Source: Actinomadura violacea (GTDB taxonomy: Bacteria > Actinomycetota > Actinomycetes > Streptosporangiales > Streptosporangiaceae). Taken from it: DNA of 64,000 nucleotides. The translations under genes and the position numbers were made by a program. Below the pieces are notes generated by a model. That model was not told the origin of the DNA. It saw nothing but the letters and a program-made list of their open reading frames with translations, and ran no database searches. The stretch lies in contig NZ_JAGEPF010000016.1 of assembly GCF_017573465.1 (NCBI RefSeq), positions 62,001 to 126,000 on the forward strand, read 5' to 3'. Each line of letters begins with the position of its first letter. Position 1 is the first letter of the stretch. Of the stretch, positions 16,909 to 25,509 are shown piece by piece.

Positions 16909-17666
16909 ACGACCGGACGAACACGGCCCACGCGGACATCGGCGCCGGGGCGCTGCCCCCGATCGTCGACCGGGCGACCTGGCAGGCCGAACGGGACGCG
17001 CTGCTGGTGCGAGAGAAGGCGCACACCCACGAGGGCGACGCGATCGCGGCGGCGCGCCGGCGGCTGCCGATGGTGGAGGTGCCCGCGGACACGCCGCTGA
17101 CCGGCCCGGACGGGCCCGTCACGCTGCTCGAGACGTTCGAGGGCCGCACGCAGCTCATCGCCTACTTCCACATGTGGCACGACGGCCACCCCGCAGCCGA
17201 GCAGTGCGAGGGGTGCACGTTCTTCAACTCGCAGGTGCGGGAGCTGTCCTACCTGCACGCGCGCGACGTCACCTACGCCACGTTCTGCAAGGGCCCGTAC
17301 GAGGTCAGCGTCCGCTACCGCGACTTCATGGGCTGGGACGTCCCCTGGTACTCGGCACGGGACTCCATCGGCGCCCTGCACGCGGACCGCAGCGCCTTCG
17401 GCCTGGCGTGCTACCTGCGGGACGGCGACCGGGTCTTCGAGACGTACTGGACGACCGGCCGCGGCGTCGAGCCGCTGGCGCCGACCTGCGGGCTGCTCGA
17501 CATGACCGTGTACGGGCGGCAGGAGCGCTGGGAGGACTCGCCCGCCGGATGGCCGCGGCCGCGCGAGAACGACGGCGGCAACTGGCGCTCCGCCGGGCGG
17601 CCGACGGCGCAGCTGTCCCGGCTCGAAGCCGGGCGCTCCGACGACCTCGCCGCCCCGCGCCCCTGA
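16905..17666 (+). CDS. DUF899 (thioredoxin-fold) family protein
   Basis: 253 residues with the DUF899 signature: an N-terminal helical segment (RATWQAERDALLVREKAHT), then FHMWHDG, CEGCTFFNSQV and YLHARDVTYATFCKGP. The family has a thioredoxin-like fold, but no function is established. CEGC resembles a redox CxxC. Third gene of the ArsR-controlled operon, coupled by ATGA. Its stop codon lies in the first copy of a 17-nt tandem repeat. Confidence 0.88.
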   Translation: MNDRTNTAHADIGAGALPPIVDRATWQAERDALLVREKAHTHEGDAIAAARRRLPMVEVPADTPLTGPDGPVTLLETFEGRTQLIAYFHMWHDGHPAAEQCEGCTFFNSQVRELSYLHARDVTYATFCKGPYEVSVRYRDFMGWDVPWYSARDSIGALHADRSAFGLACYLRDGDRVFETYWTTGRGVEPLAPTCGLLDMTVYGRQERWEDSPAGWPRPRENDGGNWRSAGRPTAQLSRLEAGRSDDLAAPRP

Positions 17667-17710
17667 GCCGGGGCCGCCCCTGAGCCGGGGCCGCCCCTGA
17701 GCCGGGGCTA
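17660..17710. repeat. Three tandem 17-nt repeats
   Basis: CCCCTGAGCCGGGGCCG repeated at 17660 and 17677, with a third copy ending CTA at 17694-17710. Each copy has a CCCC..GGGG dyad and a TGA. It sits between the convergent DUF899 and dioxygenase genes, so it may serve as a two-way terminator. Confidence 0.85.
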
Positions 17711-17713
17711 GCC

Positions 17714-18727
17714 CTACGTCCCGTCCACGATGCCGAGGCCGTCGGCGCCCACCTGCACCGCCGACTCGTCGAGCACCGACTCCGACACCGGCTGGACCGC
17801 GCCGTCCAGGTCGAGGACGGGCGACGCCTCCTTGTACCAGGACTCGATCACCGCGTTGCCCCAGAAGTCGCGGCGGCGGTCGTCGTGGACGTTCCACCGG
17901 TACGTCTCGTGGTCGGGGTCGCCGGTGTAGTAGTCGGAGGTGTAGATCTCCACCCGGTGCCCGTCGGGGTCGCGCAGGTAGACGTAGAACGCGTTGGACA
18001 CGCCGTGCCGGCCGGGGCCGCGCTCGATGTGGTGCTCCTTGCCGAGCGAGCCGAACACGTCGGCGATGTGCAGCACCTGGTGCGACTCGTGGGTCGCCAT
18101 CCCGACGTGGTGCAGGCGCGGGCCGGCGCCGCCGGTGAACGCGACGTCGTGGACGGTCTGCTTGCGGTACATCCATGCCGCGTACAGCTCGTGCTCGTCG
18201 CCCTCGATCGTCTCGGAGCAGCCGAACCCGAGCGAGCGGTAGTGCGCGTACGCGGCGGGGATGTCGGGCGTGCAGACGTTGAAGTGGTCGAGCCGCGCTA
18301 TCCGCGCGCCCCGGTGCAGGTCGTAGCGCTGGATGAGGCGCTCGCCGCGCGCGATGGCGTGGAAGAACTCGACGGTGAAGCCGAGCGGGTCGACGACCCG
18401 GACGGCGTCGCCGACACCGTGCGTCCCGGTGCCGGCGGGGACGCGCCGGACGGGCCGTCCCAGCGCGGCGAAGAACCGTCCGGCGCGTTCCACGTCCTCG
18501 GGCGCGCGGACCCGGTAGGCGATGTGGTCCAGCGCCGCGACGGGGCCGGCCCGCAGCACGAGGGAGTGGTGCGTGAGCTCGTCGGTGCCCCGCAGGTAGA
18601 GGGCGTCCGCGTCCTCGTGCTGGACGTGCAGGCCGAGCATGTCGACCCAGAACCAGCGGGCCGCCGCGAGGTCGGTGACGGCCAGTTGCGCGTACGCGGA
18701 GCGGACGACGTCGGGGGGAGTGCTCAT
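17714..18727 (-). CDS. hpaD: Homoprotocatechuate 2,3-dioxygenase (extradiol, VOC fold)
   Basis: Cleaves 3,4-dihydroxyphenylacetate next to the diol to 5-carboxymethyl-2-hydroxymuconate semialdehyde, using Fe(II) or Mn(II). The 337 residues contain two VOC modules. Metal ligands are the His in RLDHFNV, the His in LHHVGMAT and the Glu in VEIYTSDYYTGD, matching the HpaD/MndD type of actinobacteria rather than the catechol 2,3-dioxygenases. It lies 11 nt downstream of the semialdehyde dehydrogenase gene, last in a four-gene meta-cleavage operon. The upstream hydroxylase is not in the window. Confidence 0.9.
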   Translation of the reverse strand: MSTPPDVVRSAYAQLAVTDLAAARWFWVDMLGLHVQHEDADALYLRGTDELTHHSLVLRAGPVAALDHIAYRVRAPEDVERAGRFFAALGRPVRRVPAGTGTHGVGDAVRVVDPLGFTVEFFHAIARGERLIQRYDLHRGARIARLDHFNVCTPDIPAAYAHYRSLGFGCSETIEGDEHELYAAWMYRKQTVHDVAFTGGAGPRLHHVGMATHESHQVLHIADVFGSLGKEHHIERGPGRHGVSNAFYVYLRDPDGHRVEIYTSDYYTGDPDHETYRWNVHDDRRRDFWGNAVIESWYKEASPVLDLDGAVQPVSESVLDESAVQVGADGLGIVDGT

Positions 18728-18738
18728 GTGCTCTGCTC

Positions 18739-20232
18739 CTAGGCGCCGAAGCGAGGCGTGCGGGCCTCGCCGAGCATGACGTGCACGATCTTGGACTCGG
18801 AGAAGAAGTCGATGCTGTGCGCGCCGCCCTCGCGGCCGAGGCCCGAGTCCTTCACGCCGCCGAAGGGAGTGCGCAGGTCACGGACGTTGTGCGAGTTGAT
18901 CCAGACCATACCGGAGGCGACCGCGGCGGCGATGCGGTGGCCGCGGCGCAGATCGCTCGTCCACACGTAGGCGGCGAGGCCGTAGCGGGTGGCGTTGGCG
19001 AGCTCGACCGCCTCGGCCTCGCCGTCGAACGGCGCGGCGGCCACGACCGGCCCGAAGATCTCCTCCTGGAAGATCCGCGCGTCCCGCGGGACGTCGGCGA
19101 ACACCGTCGGCCGCAGGTAGTTGCCCGCCGGGAGGCCGCCGGGCCGCTCGCCGCCCGCGACGAGCCTCGCCTCGCGCCGGCCGATGTCCACGTAGTCCAT
19201 GACGCGGGCGTAGTGCTCGGGGTGCACGAGCGCGCCGACCTCGGTGGACGGGTCGGCCGGCGGCCCGACCCTGACCTTGTCGGCGCGCTCGGCGAGCCGG
19301 CGCGTGAACTCCTCGTAGACGGGCCGCTCCACCAGGACGCGGGACCCGGCGGTGCAGCGCTCGCCGTTGAGGGAGAACACCCCGAACACGACCGAGTCCA
19401 GCGCGGCGTCGAGGTCGGCGTCGGCGAACACCACGACCGGGGACTTGCCGCCCAGCTCCATGGACAGCGCTTTCAGGCCGTCGGCGGAGCAGCGCATGAT
19501 GTGCCGGCCGGTGTCGGTGGAGCCGGTGAACGACAGCAGCGGCACGTCCGGGTGGTCGACGAGGGCCTGCCCGGCGACCTCGCCGATGCCGTGCACGATG
19601 TTGACGACCCCGGCGGGCACGCCCGCCTCGGTGAGGATCTCCGGCCACAGGCCGGCCGACAGCGGCGTCCACTCGGCGGGCTTGAGCACCAGCGTGCAGC
19701 CGGCCGCCAGCGCCGGCGCCAGCTTCCAGCTCTCCAGCATGAACGGCGTGTTCCAGGGGGTGATCAGCCCGGCGACGCCCGCGGGCGTGCGCACCACGTA
19801 GTTGATCTGCTGGTCGCCGACCCGGTAGGACTCCTCGCCGAGCGCGACGATCACGTCGGCGAAGTAGCGGAAGTTCTCCGCGGCGCGGCGGGCCTGCCCG
19901 CGCGCCTGGGCGATCGGCAGCCCGGAGTCGAACGACTCCAGTTCGGCGAGCCGGTCCTCGCGCGCCTCGACCGCGTCGGCGACGCGGGTGAGGACGTTCG
20001 CGCGCTCGCGGTTCCCGAGGCCCGACCAGGCGGTGAACGCGGCCTTCGCCGCGGCGACGGCGCGGTCGACGTCGGCGGGCCCGCCCGCGGCGGCGACGGC
20101 GTAGGGCGCGTTGGAGACGGGGTCGGCGACGTCGAAGACCGCGCCGCCGGCGCTGTCGGCGTGCGCGCCGCCGATCCAGTGCCGGATGCGGTCCGGCAGT
20201 CCGGCGGGGCGGGGGCTGGAGGGGAGGGGCAT
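18739..20232 (-). CDS. hpaE: 5-carboxymethyl-2-hydroxymuconate semialdehyde dehydrogenase
   Basis: NAD-dependent aldehyde dehydrogenase (497 aa) acting on the ring-cleavage product of HpaD. It has TPWNTPFMLESWKLAPALAAG, the catalytic Glu in LSMELGGKSP and the nucleophilic Cys in FSLNGERCTAGSR. The ATG at 20232 (MPLPSSPRP) has GGAAGAGAG upstream; longer readings enter the aldolase gene. The position between ring-cleavage and aldolase genes supports the assignment over a generic aldehyde dehydrogenase. Confidence 0.9.
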   Translation of the reverse strand: MPLPSSPRPAGLPDRIRHWIGGAHADSAGGAVFDVADPVSNAPYAVAAAGGPADVDRAVAAAKAAFTAWSGLGNRERANVLTRVADAVEAREDRLAELESFDSGLPIAQARGQARRAAENFRYFADVIVALGEESYRVGDQQINYVVRTPAGVAGLITPWNTPFMLESWKLAPALAAGCTLVLKPAEWTPLSAGLWPEILTEAGVPAGVVNIVHGIGEVAGQALVDHPDVPLLSFTGSTDTGRHIMRCSADGLKALSMELGGKSPVVVFADADLDAALDSVVFGVFSLNGERCTAGSRVLVERPVYEEFTRRLAERADKVRVGPPADPSTEVGALVHPEHYARVMDYVDIGRREARLVAGGERPGGLPAGNYLRPTVFADVPRDARIFQEEIFGPVVAAAPFDGEAEAVELANATRYGLAAYVWTSDLRRGHRIAAAVASGMVWINSHNVRDLRTPFGGVKDSGLGREGGAHSIDFFSESKIVHVMLGEARTPRFGA

Positions 20233-20273
20233 CGTGCTCTCTTCCGGTTCGGTGGTCGGGGCGGCGGCGCGGC

Positions 20274-21206
20274 TCAGGACCGCCGCGCCAGGCCCGCGGT
20301 GAGGTCGCCGGCCTGGTCGAGCAGCGCGCTGATGCGGGCCCGCGCGTCGCCGGACGGGCCGGTCAGCGGCGGCCGGACGCGCCCGGACGGGATCCGGCCG
20401 TGCCGCTCCAGCACCCACTTGGCGGGCGCCGGGTTCGTCTCGGCGAACAGCAGGTCCACCAGGGGGTGCAGCCGGTAGTGCAGGTCGCGGGCGGCGGCGT
20501 GGTCGCCGGCCGTCCACAGCTCGTACATGCGGGCGACCGCGTCCGGGGCGAGGTTGGCGACGGCGCTGACGAACCCGGCGCCGCCGAGCGCGAGCAGCGG
20601 CAGGCACAGCAGCTCGATCCCCGACCAGACGAGCAGCTCCGGCCCGCAGGCGTGCAGGACGCGGGAGAAGTGCTCGAAGTCCTTGGTGGTCTCCTTGATC
20701 CCGACGACGTTGTCGAAATCGGTGAACAGCCGCCGGACCGTCCCGGGCGCGATGTCCACGGCGGTGCGGGACGGCACGTTGTAGACGACGATCGGCAGGT
20801 CGGGGAACTCGCGGGCGACCGTCGCGTACCACTCGTACAGCGCGTCCTGCGTCGGCCGGGCGTAGTACGGAGTGATCACCAGGGCGGCGTCGGCGCCGGC
20901 GTCCCGGGCCGCGGCGGTGACCTCGAGGGTCTCCTCCAGCTTCGCCGATCCGGTGCCGGGCAGGAACGGCACGCGGTCGGCGATCTCGTCGGCGGCGGCG
21001 CGGATCGCCTCGATGCGCTCCCCGGTGGTCTGCGCGCTCGGCTCGCCGGTGGACCCGCCGAGCGAGATGCCGTGCGAGCCGGACTCCAGCTGCCAGCGGA
21101 CCAGCCCGCGCAGCGCGTCGAGGTCGAGGGCGCCGTCGGCGGTGAACGGCGTCACCACCGGGGCGATGGACCCCCGGATCGTGGCCGGGTCGGTGCGGAA
21201 CTTCAA
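20274..21206 (-). CDS. DHDPS/NAL-family aldolase of the homoprotocatechuate pathway
   Basis: Class I (Schiff-base) pyruvate-type aldolase, 310 residues. The Lys is in VVGIKETT and the Tyr in VYNVPSRT, with GSTGEPSA near the active-site entrance. In this operon it probably splits 2,4-dihydroxyhept-2-enedioate to pyruvate and succinate semialdehyde, the job done by an unrelated class II HpaI in enterobacteria. The TTG start at 21206 is chosen because GAGGAGGAG precedes it and the frame upstream lacks a better start. True dihydrodipicolinate synthase activity is less likely in this context. Confidence 0.82.
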   Translation of the reverse strand: MKFRTDPATIRGSIAPVVTPFTADGALDLDALRGLVRWQLESGSHGISLGGSTGEPSAQTTGERIEAIRAAADEIADRVPFLPGTGSAKLEETLEVTAAARDAGADAALVITPYYARPTQDALYEWYATVAREFPDLPIVVYNVPSRTAVDIAPGTVRRLFTDFDNVVGIKETTKDFEHFSRVLHACGPELLVWSGIELLCLPLLALGGAGFVSAVANLAPDAVARMYELWTAGDHAAARDLHYRLHPLVDLLFAETNPAPAKWVLERHGRIPSGRVRPPLTGPSGDARARISALLDQAGDLTAGLARRS

Positions 21207-21238
21207 GTCTCCTCCTCGGGGGACGGGGAAAGGGCTGC

Positions 21239-22669
21239 TCAGCGGCCGTCGCGGCGCCAGGTCTCGTACGCCTCGCGCCAGCGCGGGCCGAGCGGGTACA
21301 GGCCGTCGATCGGCTCGCCGGCGGCGACGCGCTCGGTGATGAAGCGCTCCTGCGCCTCCTGCTCGGCCGCGTCCGCGACGAGCGCCCCGACGAGGTCCGG
21401 GGGGATCACGACGACGCCGTCGGCGTCGCCGGCCAGCACGTCGCCGGGCTGGACGAGCGCGCCGCCGCAGGAGATCGGCAGGCCGGTGTCCCACGGGACG
21501 TGCCGGCGGCCGAGGACGGCCGGGTGCGCGCCGCCGTGGAAGACCGGGACGTCCAGGCCGGCGACGGTGGCGCTGTCGCGCAGGCCGCCGTCGGTGACGA
21601 CGCCGGCCGCGCCCCGTTTGGCGGCGCGCAGCGCGAGGATGTCGCCGATCGTCCCGGCGGTGGTGTCGCGGCGGGCGTCCATGACCAGCACCTGCCCGGG
21701 CCGCAGCTCCTCCACGGCCCGCTTCTGCGCGTTCATGCCGCCGCCGTGCGCCGTGAACAGGTCCTCGCGGAGCGGCAGGTAGCGCAGGGTGTGCGCGGTG
21801 CCGACCATCTTCACGTCGCCGCCGGCGGGATGGACGCCGTCGATCGACATGTGCTGCAGGCCGCGCTTGCGCAGTTGGGAGCTGAGCGTCGCGGTCGACA
21901 GCCCGCGCAGGGCCTCCTCGGCGGCCGGATCGAGGGCGGGCTTCGGCCGGTACGCCGAACCCCACGCGTCCGCGCGGACCGCCTCGTCCACGCGGGGCAT
22001 CGCGCCCCAGCCGGGCAGCGCGCGGTCCGCCTCGACGACCGTGTTGTGCAGCCGTCCGGTCGACTGCGACCCGGCGGTCACCTCGACCTCGACGGTGTCG
22101 CCGGGCGAGACGACGGACGCCCCGGCCGGGGTGCCGGTGAGGATGACGTCGCCGGGCTCCAGCGTGACCAGGCGGGACAGGTCGGCGACCAGGTCGGCGA
22201 ACGGGAACAGCAGCGCGTCGCTGGTGTCGTCCTGGACGAGCTCGCCGTTCACCCAGGTGCGCACGCGCAGCCCGCGCGGGTCCACCGTGCGGGCGTCGAG
22301 CAGCCGCGGGCCGACGGGCGTGAAGCCGTCCGCGCCCTTGGAGCGCAGGTTGGAGCCGCGGTCGGCGTAGCGCAGGTCGTGGACGCCGGCGTCGTCGGCC
22401 GCGGTCACCCAGCCGACGTGCTCCCAGGCGTCCGCGGGGGAGGCGTGCCGGGCGGTGCGCCCGATGACCAGGGCGATCTCGCCCTCGAACGTCATCAGCT
22501 CGCAGCCCGCCGGCCGGACCAGCGGGTCGCCGGCGCCGGCCAGCGAGGACGGCGGCTTCAGGAAGTAGGACGGCCGCGCCGGGATCCGGCCGCGCTCGCG
22601 GGCCCGGGAGGGGAAGTTCAGATGGACGGCGATGACCTTCGAGGGCCGGTTGCCCAGCGGGTGCGGCAC
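21239..22669 (-). CDS. FAH-family isomerase/decarboxylase fused to an RraA-like aldolase domain
   Basis: A 476-residue two-domain protein. Residues ~1-255 form a fumarylacetoacetase-type domain (FLKPPSSL, GCELMTFEGEIALVIG, VILTGTPAG), as in HpaG 5-oxopent-3-ene-tricarboxylate decarboxylase/isomerases. Residues ~265-476 are RraA-like (ATLSSQLRKRGL, GTIGDILALRAAKRGAAG, TDGGLRD), the fold of class II HMG/CHA aldolases and oxaloacetate decarboxylases. The GTG start follows AGGAGAG. First gene of the operon. The fusion may join decarboxylation/isomerization with retro-aldol cleavage of the product, but an aldolase gene lies just downstream, so the RraA half could act elsewhere. Confidence 0.85.
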   Translation of the reverse strand: MPHPLGNRPSKVIAVHLNFPSRARERGRIPARPSYFLKPPSSLAGAGDPLVRPAGCELMTFEGEIALVIGRTARHASPADAWEHVGWVTAADDAGVHDLRYADRGSNLRSKGADGFTPVGPRLLDARTVDPRGLRVRTWVNGELVQDDTSDALLFPFADLVADLSRLVTLEPGDVILTGTPAGASVVSPGDTVEVEVTAGSQSTGRLHNTVVEADRALPGWGAMPRVDEAVRADAWGSAYRPKPALDPAAEEALRGLSTATLSSQLRKRGLQHMSIDGVHPAGGDVKMVGTAHTLRYLPLREDLFTAHGGGMNAQKRAVEELRPGQVLVMDARRDTTAGTIGDILALRAAKRGAAGVVTDGGLRDSATVAGLDVPVFHGGAHPAVLGRRHVPWDTGLPISCGGALVQPGDVLAGDADGVVVIPPDLVGALVADAAEQEAQERFITERVAAGEPIDGLYPLGPRWREAYETWRRDGR

Positions 22670-22716
22670 GAGGGGCTCTCCTGTGGCGGACGGCTGTCGG
22701 ACGAGGGGTAGAGGAA

Positions 22717-22839
22717 ATCGTATATGAAGTCATGCACAATATCGAGAGTTCGGTCTTCGGGGAAGCGGCGCGGACCGTTCAGCGGATCGCGCCGCGGAAA
22801 CGGCCGGGTCCGTGCAGTATGATCGCAAATCGTGTACGA
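22717..22839. promoter_or_regulatory. Divergent promoters with candidate GntR site
   Basis: On the minus strand ATACGATTTC (reverse of 22714-22723) holds a TACGAT -10 for the meta-cleavage operon. On the plus strand TATGAT (22818-22823) is a -10 for the hydrolase gene. TCGTGTACGA (22830-22839), at the expected start point, has the CGT..ACG form of GntR-FCD operators; CGTACACG recurs at 29008. The GntR encoded at 23656 is the obvious candidate binder. Confidence 0.5.
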
Positions 22840-22863
22840 AATCCTCTAGGAGGTGCTTGAAGG

Positions 22864-23604
22864 ATGCGCGACCGAGGCGGCCTCGCGGCCCGCACGCTCA
22901 CCCCCGCCGAGCCCGTCGACGCGCCGCCCGTGCTGCTCGTGCACGGCTTCGGCTCCGACGGGGCGGCCGACTGGATCGACACCGGCACCGCCGCCGCCCT
23001 CACCGCCGCCGGCCGCACCGTCGTCGTGCCCGACCTGCCCGGCCACGGCGCCAGCCCCGCCCCGCGCACGGCCGCCGGCGCCACCGCCCCCGCGCTCGCC
23101 GCCGCCCTCCTCGCCGTCATGGACGACGCCGGCGCCACCGCCTTCGACATCGCCGGATACTCCCTCGGCGCCCGCATCGCCTGGGAGATCGCCGCCACCG
23201 CGCCCGGCCGGGTGGAACGGTCCGTCCTCGGCGGGCTCAGCCCCGCCGAGCCGTTCACCGCCGTCGACATCGCCGCCCTGCACCGGCACGTCGCCGACGG
23301 CACCCCCTGCGCCGACCCGTTCACCGCGGCCATCGCCGCCATGGTCACGGCGCACGGCGACCGCGCGCCCGGCCTCGCCCGCTGCGTCGAAGGACTGCGC
23401 TCCACGCCGTTCGCCGGCGGCCCCTGGAACGCGAAGGTCCTTCCCGTCTTCGTCGTCGGCGAGAATGATGACCTGACCCGAGGAATCGGGGACCTCGCCG
23501 AGGGACTCGGCGGGGCCGGGCTGGTGACCGTCCCCGGCGCCCACCACGAGGTGCCGGGCGGGGCGCGCTTCCGGGAGGCCCTCCTGGACGCGCTGGCGCG
23601 GTGA
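22864..23604 (+). CDS. Alpha/beta hydrolase
   Basis: 246-residue soluble alpha/beta hydrolase. The oxyanion segment is LLVHGFGSDG, the nucleophile Ser is in GYSLGAR near residue 100, the acid Asp is probably in ENDDLTR and the His in PGAHHEV. AGGAGG lies upstream of the ATG. Divergent from the meta-cleavage operon and followed by the GntR regulator, it may hydrolyse an ester feeding the pathway or act on ring-cleavage products. No substrate can be read from sequence. Confidence 0.85.
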   Translation: MRDRGGLAARTLTPAEPVDAPPVLLVHGFGSDGAADWIDTGTAAALTAAGRTVVVPDLPGHGASPAPRTAAGATAPALAAALLAVMDDAGATAFDIAGYSLGARIAWEIAATAPGRVERSVLGGLSPAEPFTAVDIAALHRHVADGTPCADPFTAAIAAMVTAHGDRAPGLARCVEGLRSTPFAGGPWNAKVLPVFVVGENDDLTRGIGDLAEGLGGAGLVTVPGAHHEVPGGARFREALLDALAR

Positions 23605-23655
23605 CCCGGCCGCCGAACGGGACCGGGGGTGCGGGCCGACGATGAGGAGAACCGG

Positions 23656-24327
23656 GTGAGTTCCGCCAGGAAGCAGGACCAGGGCAAGGAGAGCAAGGCA
23701 GAGTTCTGCTACGAACTGCTGCGGTCGCGCATCCTCGAGGGCACCTACGTGCCCGGATACCGGCTGGTCATCAACCAGCTCGCGCAGGAGACCGGGGTCA
23801 GCACGATCCCGCTGCGCGAGGCGCTGCGCCGCCTGCAGTCCGACGGGCTGGTCGAGGTCGTCCGCAACGTCGGCGCCCGCGTCGCCGTCTTCGACGCCGA
23901 GCAGGTCGAGCACACCCTGCAGATCCTCGCGCGGCTGGAAGGGTACGCCACCGCGATCTCCGCCCCGTTCATGAAGGCCGCGCACATCGACGCCTCCCGC
24001 AAGATCAACGACCGGATGGTGGAGGCGCTGGAGGAGTTCGACCCGACCGCGTTCACCGCCCTCAACCGCGAGTTCCACTTCTCCATCTACGAGCACTGCC
24101 CGGACGCCCACCTGCGCTCCCTCCTCGAAGCCGAGTGGACCCGCCTCGACCACATGCGCCGCTCCACCTTCAGCTACGTCCCCGGCCGCGCCCGCCGCTC
24201 GGTCGAGGAGCACGAGCGGATCCTCGCGCTCATCTCCGGCGGCGCCGACCCCGCCGAGATCGAACGCGTCGCCTGCGCCCACAAGAACGCCACCGCCGAC
24301 GCCCTCCACAGCGCTAAACAGCGTTAG
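23656..24327 (+). CDS. GntR-family regulator, FCD subgroup
   Basis: 223 residues from the GTG at 23656, chosen because GAGGAGA sits five bases upstream; the frame is open further up to 23629. An N-terminal winged helix (LAQETGVSTIPLREALRRLQSDGLV) is followed by an all-helical FCD domain with metal-ligand-like residues (Asp in DRMVEAL, His in FHFSIYEH, His in EEHERIL). FCD regulators usually sense organic acids. Its position next to the meta-cleavage operon suggests it controls that operon and the hydrolase before it. Confidence 0.9.
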   Translation: MSSARKQDQGKESKAEFCYELLRSRILEGTYVPGYRLVINQLAQETGVSTIPLREALRRLQSDGLVEVVRNVGARVAVFDAEQVEHTLQILARLEGYATAISAPFMKAAHIDASRKINDRMVEALEEFDPTAFTALNREFHFSIYEHCPDAHLRSLLEAEWTRLDHMRRSTFSYVPGRARRSVEEHERILALISGGADPAEIERVACAHKNATADALHSAKQR

Positions 24328-24469
24328 CCCAGGGGGGCGACCCCCTGGAACCCCCGTCACGGTCGGCGAACCGTTTTCCCGCTCCGCTAGAGCTCCGCGG
24401 CAAAACGGCTCACCGACCGCCGGGCATGCCCGCTGCGCTCGCTAGCGCTCGCTCCGCGTGCCTGCCCGT
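24328..24469. repeat. Large hairpin repeat, copy 1
   Basis: About 142 nt built from three dyads: CCAGGGGGGCGACCCCCTGG, a long imperfect stem (GGTCGG..AACCGTTTT pairing with AAAACGG..ACCGACC, 24361-24418), and a CGGGCA..TGCCCG pair (24421-24468). It starts directly after the GntR stop codon. Copy 2 follows at 24481. Confidence 0.85.
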
Positions 24470-24480
24470 GGCTGTGTTTT

Positions 24481-24621
24481 CCCAGGGGGGCGACCCCCTG
24501 GAACCCCCGTTGCGACGGACAAGGCGTTTCCCGCTCCGCTAGCGCTCCGCGCGAAACGCCTTGTCCGTCGTCGGGCAGGCCCGCTCCGCTCGCTGGCGCT
24601 CGCTCCGCGTGCCTGCCCGTG
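24481..24621. repeat. Large hairpin repeat, copy 2
   Basis: Same three-part layout as copy 1. The CCAGGGGGGCGACCCCCTGG dyad and the CGGGCAGG..GTGCCTGCCCG pair are conserved. The middle stem has different bases but compensating pairing (GACGGACAAGGCGTTTC with GAAACGCCTTGTCCGTC, 24514-24571). Conserved structure with changed stem sequence indicates a structured element that is copied, not a simple duplication. Confidence 0.85.
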
Positions 24622-24622
24622 A

Positions 24623-24648
24623 CCGGTGGCTGAGCTTCGAACCACCGG
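24623..24648. terminator. Hairpin downstream of the repeat pair
   Basis: CCGGTGG (24623-24629) pairs with CCACCGG (24642-24648) around a 12-nt loop. It lies between two convergent genes and is a candidate two-way terminator. From here to 24771 nothing else was recognised. Confidence 0.4.
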
Positions 24649-24771
24649 CGTTGGAGTCCAAACCGTTGGGGACGGGGCTCAAGCCGCCTGGTCCGGACTC
24701 GGGTGTGCGGGCCGGACGCGCCGGGGCCCTGGGCCGGGCGAGGGGGAGGGGACCGGCGCGTCCGGGGCTTG

Positions 24772-25509
24772 TCAGGTGAGGAGTTGGCCGCCGTCGACCT
24801 GGACGATCGCGCCGGTGATGTGGGCGGCCTGGTCGGAGGCCAGGAAGACGACCAGCGGGGCGATGTCGGCGGTGGCGGCGATGCGGCCTAGGGGGATGCG
24901 GGCCTCCCACGCGGCGCGGGCCTGCGGGTCGTCCATCAGCCCGGCGGTCATCGGGGTGTGGACGGGGCCCGGCGCGACGCCGTTGACGCGGATGCCGTGC
25001 CCGGCGAGCTCCAGCGCGGCGGTGCGGGTCAGAGCGTCCACCGCGGCCTTGGTGGCCTCGTAGTGGCCGAGGCCGGCGGTCGGCTGGCGCGCGCCGATCG
25101 AGCTGATGTTGACGATGCGGCCGCGCGTGCCGCGCTCGATCATCTGGTTCGCGACGGCCTGGGTGACGGTGAAGGTGCCGCGCAGGTTGACGGCGACGAC
25201 GGTGTCGAAGACCTCCAGCGGCAGCGCGGTGAGGGGACCGCCGCCCGCGACCAGGCCGGCGTTGTTCACCAGGATCTCGACGGGCCCGGCGAGCTCAGTG
25301 GCGCGCGCGACTCCGGCGGCGACGGACGCGGCGCCGGTGACGTCCAGGGTCACGGCGTCGCAGCCGAGCTCCTTGGCGGCGGTGGCGGCGCCGTCCTCGT
25401 TCCGGTCGGCGATCACGACGCGGTCCCCCGCGGCGGCGAAGGCCGCGGCGACGGCCTTGCCGATGCCGCTCGCTCCGCCCGTCACGAGGACGGCCCGCCC
25501 GGCGCTCAC
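24772..25509 (-). CDS. SDR-family NAD(P)-dependent oxidoreductase
   Basis: 245-residue classical SDR with TGGASGIG cofactor motif, NNAGLVAGG, catalytic Ser in NISSIGA, YEATK pair and the C-terminal ITGAIVQVDGGQ typical of FabG-like enzymes. The GTG start at 25509 overlaps the stop of the upstream methyltransferase (GTGA), so the two are coupled. It probably oxidises or reduces an alcohol/ketone in the catabolic island that follows. Substrate unknown. Confidence 0.88.
   Translation of the reverse strand: MSAGRAVLVTGGASGIGKAVAAAFAAAGDRVVIADRNEDGAATAAKELGCDAVTLDVTGAASVAAGVARATELAGPVEILVNNAGLVAGGGPLTALPLEVFDTVVAVNLRGTFTVTQAVANQMIERGTRGRIVNISSIGARQPTAGLGHYEATKAAVDALTRTAALELAGHGIRVNGVAPGPVHTPMTAGLMDDPQARAAWEARIPLGRIAATADIAPLVVFLASDQAAHITGAIVQVDGGQLLT

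Noticed and set aside
20274..21206. Lysine-biosynthetic dihydrodipicolinate synthase
   Set aside because: The family match is real, but the gene is inside a ring-cleavage operon, where a pathway aldolase is more likely.
24328..24621. CRISPR array
   Set aside because: Only two units, far too long, with internal hairpins and no spacers.
24623..24660. tRNA-like segment (TTCGAACC-like string after a hairpin)
   Set aside because: No acceptor, D or anticodon arms can be folded around it; it is a simple hairpin.
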